From positions 1-22,005 of the forward strand of contig JANNPJ010000077.1 in assembly GCA_031400005.1 (NCBI GenBank): a DNA stretch of 22,005 nt, read 5' to 3'. The stretch is from JANNPJ01 sp031400005. GTDB taxonomy: Bacteria; Actinomycetota; Actinomycetes; Actinomycetales; Kineosporiaceae. Numbering within the stretch: position 1 is the stretch's first letter; the number at the start of each line of letters is the position of its first letter. The notes beneath the pieces were generated by a model that was given only the letters and a program-made list of their open reading frames with translations, was not told where the DNA came from and made no database searches. Shown here in pieces: positions 20,635-22,005 of the stretch. A program made the translations under genes and the position numbers.

Positions 20635-21753
20635 CGAAAACCCTGGTTCCTCGGGGTCAGCGAATTCCGCCTCGAGCTCATCGGTGGTAGGGAGGCTGGA
20701 AACGATCTCGGGCGGCAGGCTCTCACCGATCTCCGCTGTCCACTGCGCAACGCCGATCGGGGCGACATACCCGCGCAGCGCATATTCGGCAACGACGTTG
20801 TTCTTGGTCTTGCACAGCAACAGACCGATGGTCGGCTTGTCGTCCGAGTGCGCCATCAGGTCGTCGATCACCGCCATGTAGAAGCTGAGCTGCCCCAGGA
20901 ATCCCGGCTCGAACTTGGCGGCCTTCAGCTCAATGACGACGTAGCAGCGTAGTTTCAGGTGGTAGAAGAGCAGATCAGCATAGAAGTCGTCGCCTCCGAC
21001 TTGCATCCTCACCTGCCGACCGACAAACGCAAACCCTTGGCCGAGTGCGAGCAAGAACTTCTCGACATGCTCGATCAGGAGCCGCTCTACCTCCCGCTCG
21101 CGGCGCCCGTCCTCGATCCCGGCGAAGTCGAAGACGTAAGGATCCCGCATCGCCTGCTCGGCCAGATCGGACTCTTCCGGCGGCAGCGTGGCTGCGAAGT
21201 TGTTGATGGCCCGGCCGCTGCGTTCGCGCAAGCGTTGCTCGATGTGCAAGGCCAGAACGTCACGACTCCAACCGCCGTCGAGCGCCGCCGCCGCATACCA
21301 TAACCGCTGGTCAGCCGAGTCCAGCTTGTCGAGGAGCAGTTGATGGTGACGCCATGGCAATTGTGCAGCGCTGCGCTGCACAATTGCAGGTTCCGGCCAA
21401 GCAGCTGCGAACGCGCGCATGTACTTGAGGTTCCGCGCCGAGTAGCCCCGCGCTCCAGGGAACCGTTCACTTAGGTCAGCAGACAGTCGGTCAATCACCT
21501 TGGCGCCCCAGCCCTCATCGTGCTGGCGGTCGAGAATGTCCCGTCCGATCGCCCAGTAGGTCTTGATCAGCTCCCGGTTGATCGCAGAGATCGCACGCTG
21601 GCGACCCAGGCGGACATGCCCGGCCACGCTGGCAAACAGATCTGGGTACCAGCCCGGCATTGATCGGGCGCTCGGTGCACCGGGAAAGGGCACCGCCACC
21701 ACATCCTCTTCCTCGTCGCAGGTCTCCGAGGTCGCCTTGTTCATCCGTGTCAT
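20608..21753 (-). CDS. YhcG family (DUF1016) PD-(D/E)XK nuclease-domain protein
   Basis: 381-residue protein. The N-terminal DUF1016_N/YhcG domain (about 36-190) has the hallmark ELIKTYWAIGRDI, YSARNLKYMRAFA and QLPWRHH blocks. The C-terminal PD-(D/E)XK nuclease domain (about 210-350) has likely catalytic D260 (FYADLLFYH), E275 and K277 (VIELKAAKF) and the Gln helix GQLSFYM. The family is widespread, strain-variable and often in islands or near restriction genes; nuclease or recombination-related roles are suspected but unproven. The last ~10 residues (FSSSCAGEAE) are encoded by the antisense of the methyltransferase 3' end and look like an accidental extension. A perfect 31-nt palindrome lies within codons 123-133. 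ATG 21753 or 21744 could be the start. Confidence 0.9.
   Translation of the reverse strand: MTRMNKATSETCDEEEDVVAVPFPGAPSARSMPGWYPDLFASVAGHVRLGRQRAISAINRELIKTYWAIGRDILDRQHDEGWGAKVIDRLSADLSERFPGARGYSARNLKYMRAFAAAWPEPAIVQRSAAQLPWRHHQLLLDKLDSADQRLWYAAAALDGGWSRDVLALHIEQRLRERSGRAINNFAATLPPEESDLAEQAMRDPYVFDFAGIEDGRREREVERLLIEHVEKFLLALGQGFAFVGRQVRMQVGGDDFYADLLFYHLKLRCYVVIELKAAKFEPGFLGQLSFYMAVIDDLMAHSDDKPTIGLLLCKTKNNVVAEYALRGYVAPIGVAQWTAEIGESLPPEIVSSLPTTDELEAEFADPEEPGFSSSCAGEAE
21357..21387. repeat. perfect 31-nt palindrome inside the YhcG-type gene
   Basis: The left arm GCAATTGTGCAGCGC (21357-21371) and right arm GCGCTGCACAATTGC (21373-21387) are perfectly complementary across a single central T. 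It encodes AIVQRSAAQLP within the conserved QLPW block of the protein. Confidence 0.95.
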
Positions 21754-21769
21754 CAGCAGACCGCTCCAG

Positions 21770-21782
21770 TTGGTAAAACCAA
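21770..21782. promoter_or_regulatory. inverted repeat TTGGT-AAA-ACCAA upstream of the YhcG-type gene
   Basis: Perfect 5-bp arms 17 bp before the ATG at 21753, abutting a TAGATT hexamer (21787-21782, minus strand) that could be its -10. An operator at the transcription start is plausible. Confidence 0.35.
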
Positions 21783-21809
21783 ATCTAGCGAGGATTTACC
21801 GTAACCATT

Positions 21810-21822
21810 TCGGATTATCCGA
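21810..21822. promoter_or_regulatory. palindrome TCGGAT-T-ATCCGA
   Basis: Perfect 6-bp arms around one T, near the -35 region of the putative YhcG-type promoter. The remaining bases to 21900 show no coding sequence. Confidence 0.35.
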
Positions 21823-21901
21823 TGCAAGTCTGCGGTTTGCCTGAGCCAGGGGGCGGATGCAAAACATGGTCGGAGGATTGCGCCAAGCACAACGATTTCA
21901 C

Positions 21902-21953
21902 CGACTATAGTCGTGATCTAACGACTATCATCGCCATGCGTCGACTATAGTCG
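21902..21953. promoter_or_regulatory. three operator-like sites (CGACTATAGTCG) spaced exactly 20 bp
   Basis: Sites at 21902-21913 and 21942-21953 are identical perfect 12-bp palindromes. The middle site 21922-21933 (CGACTATCATCG) has two mismatches. Centres are exactly 20 bp apart. Each holds a TANNNT -10-like hexamer (TATAGT or TATCAT); the last would start transcription just before the ribosome site of the following gene. Confidence 0.75.
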
Positions 21954-21958
21954 CGCTC

Positions 21959-21967
21959 AGGAGGTGA
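21959..21967 (+). promoter_or_regulatory. strong Shine-Dalgarno AGGAGGTGA
   Basis: A near-perfect anti-16S match 3 nt before the GTG at 21971. It is the strongest ribosome site in the window and fixes the start of the truncated gene. Confidence 0.8.
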
Positions 21968-21970
21968 CCT

Positions 21971-22005
21971 GTGGATCTTTCGAACCCGCTTGCCGTCGTT
22001 ACGCC
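21971..22005 (+). CDS. 5' end of a gene cut by the window, possibly wHTH-nucleotidyltransferase protein
   Basis: Only about 12 codons are present: a GTG start then DLSNPLAVVTP. The strong ribosome site and the three upstream operator-like repeats show that this is a real, regulated gene. The opening residues resemble, from memory, actinobacterial proteins with an N-terminal winged helix and a MNT-type nucleotidyltransferase domain, which would explain an autoregulated promoter. Twelve residues are far too few to be sure, so the product is a guess. Confidence 0.4.
   Translation, partial: MDLSNPLAVVT

Overview
The window is G+C-rich chromosomal DNA from an actinobacterium (Actinomycetota). The family content fits the Propionibacteriales, but I cannot fix the genus. 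The evidence is near-uniform GC-rich codon use, the actinobacterial mini-protein bS22 next to a MerR/excisionase-type HTH gene, and a gene set that I recall as the conserved Mycobacterium tuberculosis Rv0495c-Rv0505c neighbourhood. That set here is a serB1-like HAD phosphatase, a PlsC-type acyltransferase, a galE2-like SDR, bS22, the HTH protein, proC, a sugar phosphate isomerase, a Ppx/GppA phosphatase and a divergent cysteine-rich protein. The comparison is from memory, not from a search.

Layout. 71-2453 (+): HAD phosphatase and a secreted M1 metallopeptidase. 2475-5435 (-): acyltransferase, SDR, bS22 and HTH protein. 5695-6876 (-): AcuC-type deacetylase, divergent from 6929-9055 (+), a KtrA/TrkA plus KtrB/TrkH potassium uptake pair. 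9060-11448 (-): ABC-2 exporter ATPase and permease followed by proC. 11602-15387: proline catabolism locus, a PucR-family regulator (-) divergent from proline dehydrogenase and glutamate-semialdehyde dehydrogenase (+). 15448-16578 (+): lone CDP-glycerol glycerophosphotransferase-like protein. 16548-19047 (-): TetR regulator, sugar phosphate isomerase and Ppx/GppA. 19091-20634 (+): cysteine-rich protein and methyltransferase. 20608-22005: an accessory-looking end with a YhcG/DUF1016 PD-(D/E)XK protein (-) and the first codons of a new gene (+) behind three evenly spaced 12-bp operator-like sites.

How it works together. Proline synthesis (proC) and proline degradation (prodh, pruA, PucR regulator) lie within 6 kb of each other. 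The acyltransferase, CDP-glycerol transferase and SDR suggest envelope or lipid work. At least seven genes carry a TANNNT -10 hexamer 6 or 7 nt before the start codon, so leaderless transcription looks common here. This also helps choose starts for acuC, the isomerase and the cysteine-rich protein.

No tRNA, rRNA, CRISPR array or insertion sequence was seen. No stretch over 300 bases lacks a gene. The longest gaps, 5436-5694 and 21754-21970, hold inverted repeats described below. Most remaining gaps are short spacers. The most unusual DNA is at the right end: the 20-bp-periodic CGACTATAGTCG sites and a perfect 31-nt palindrome inside the YhcG gene.
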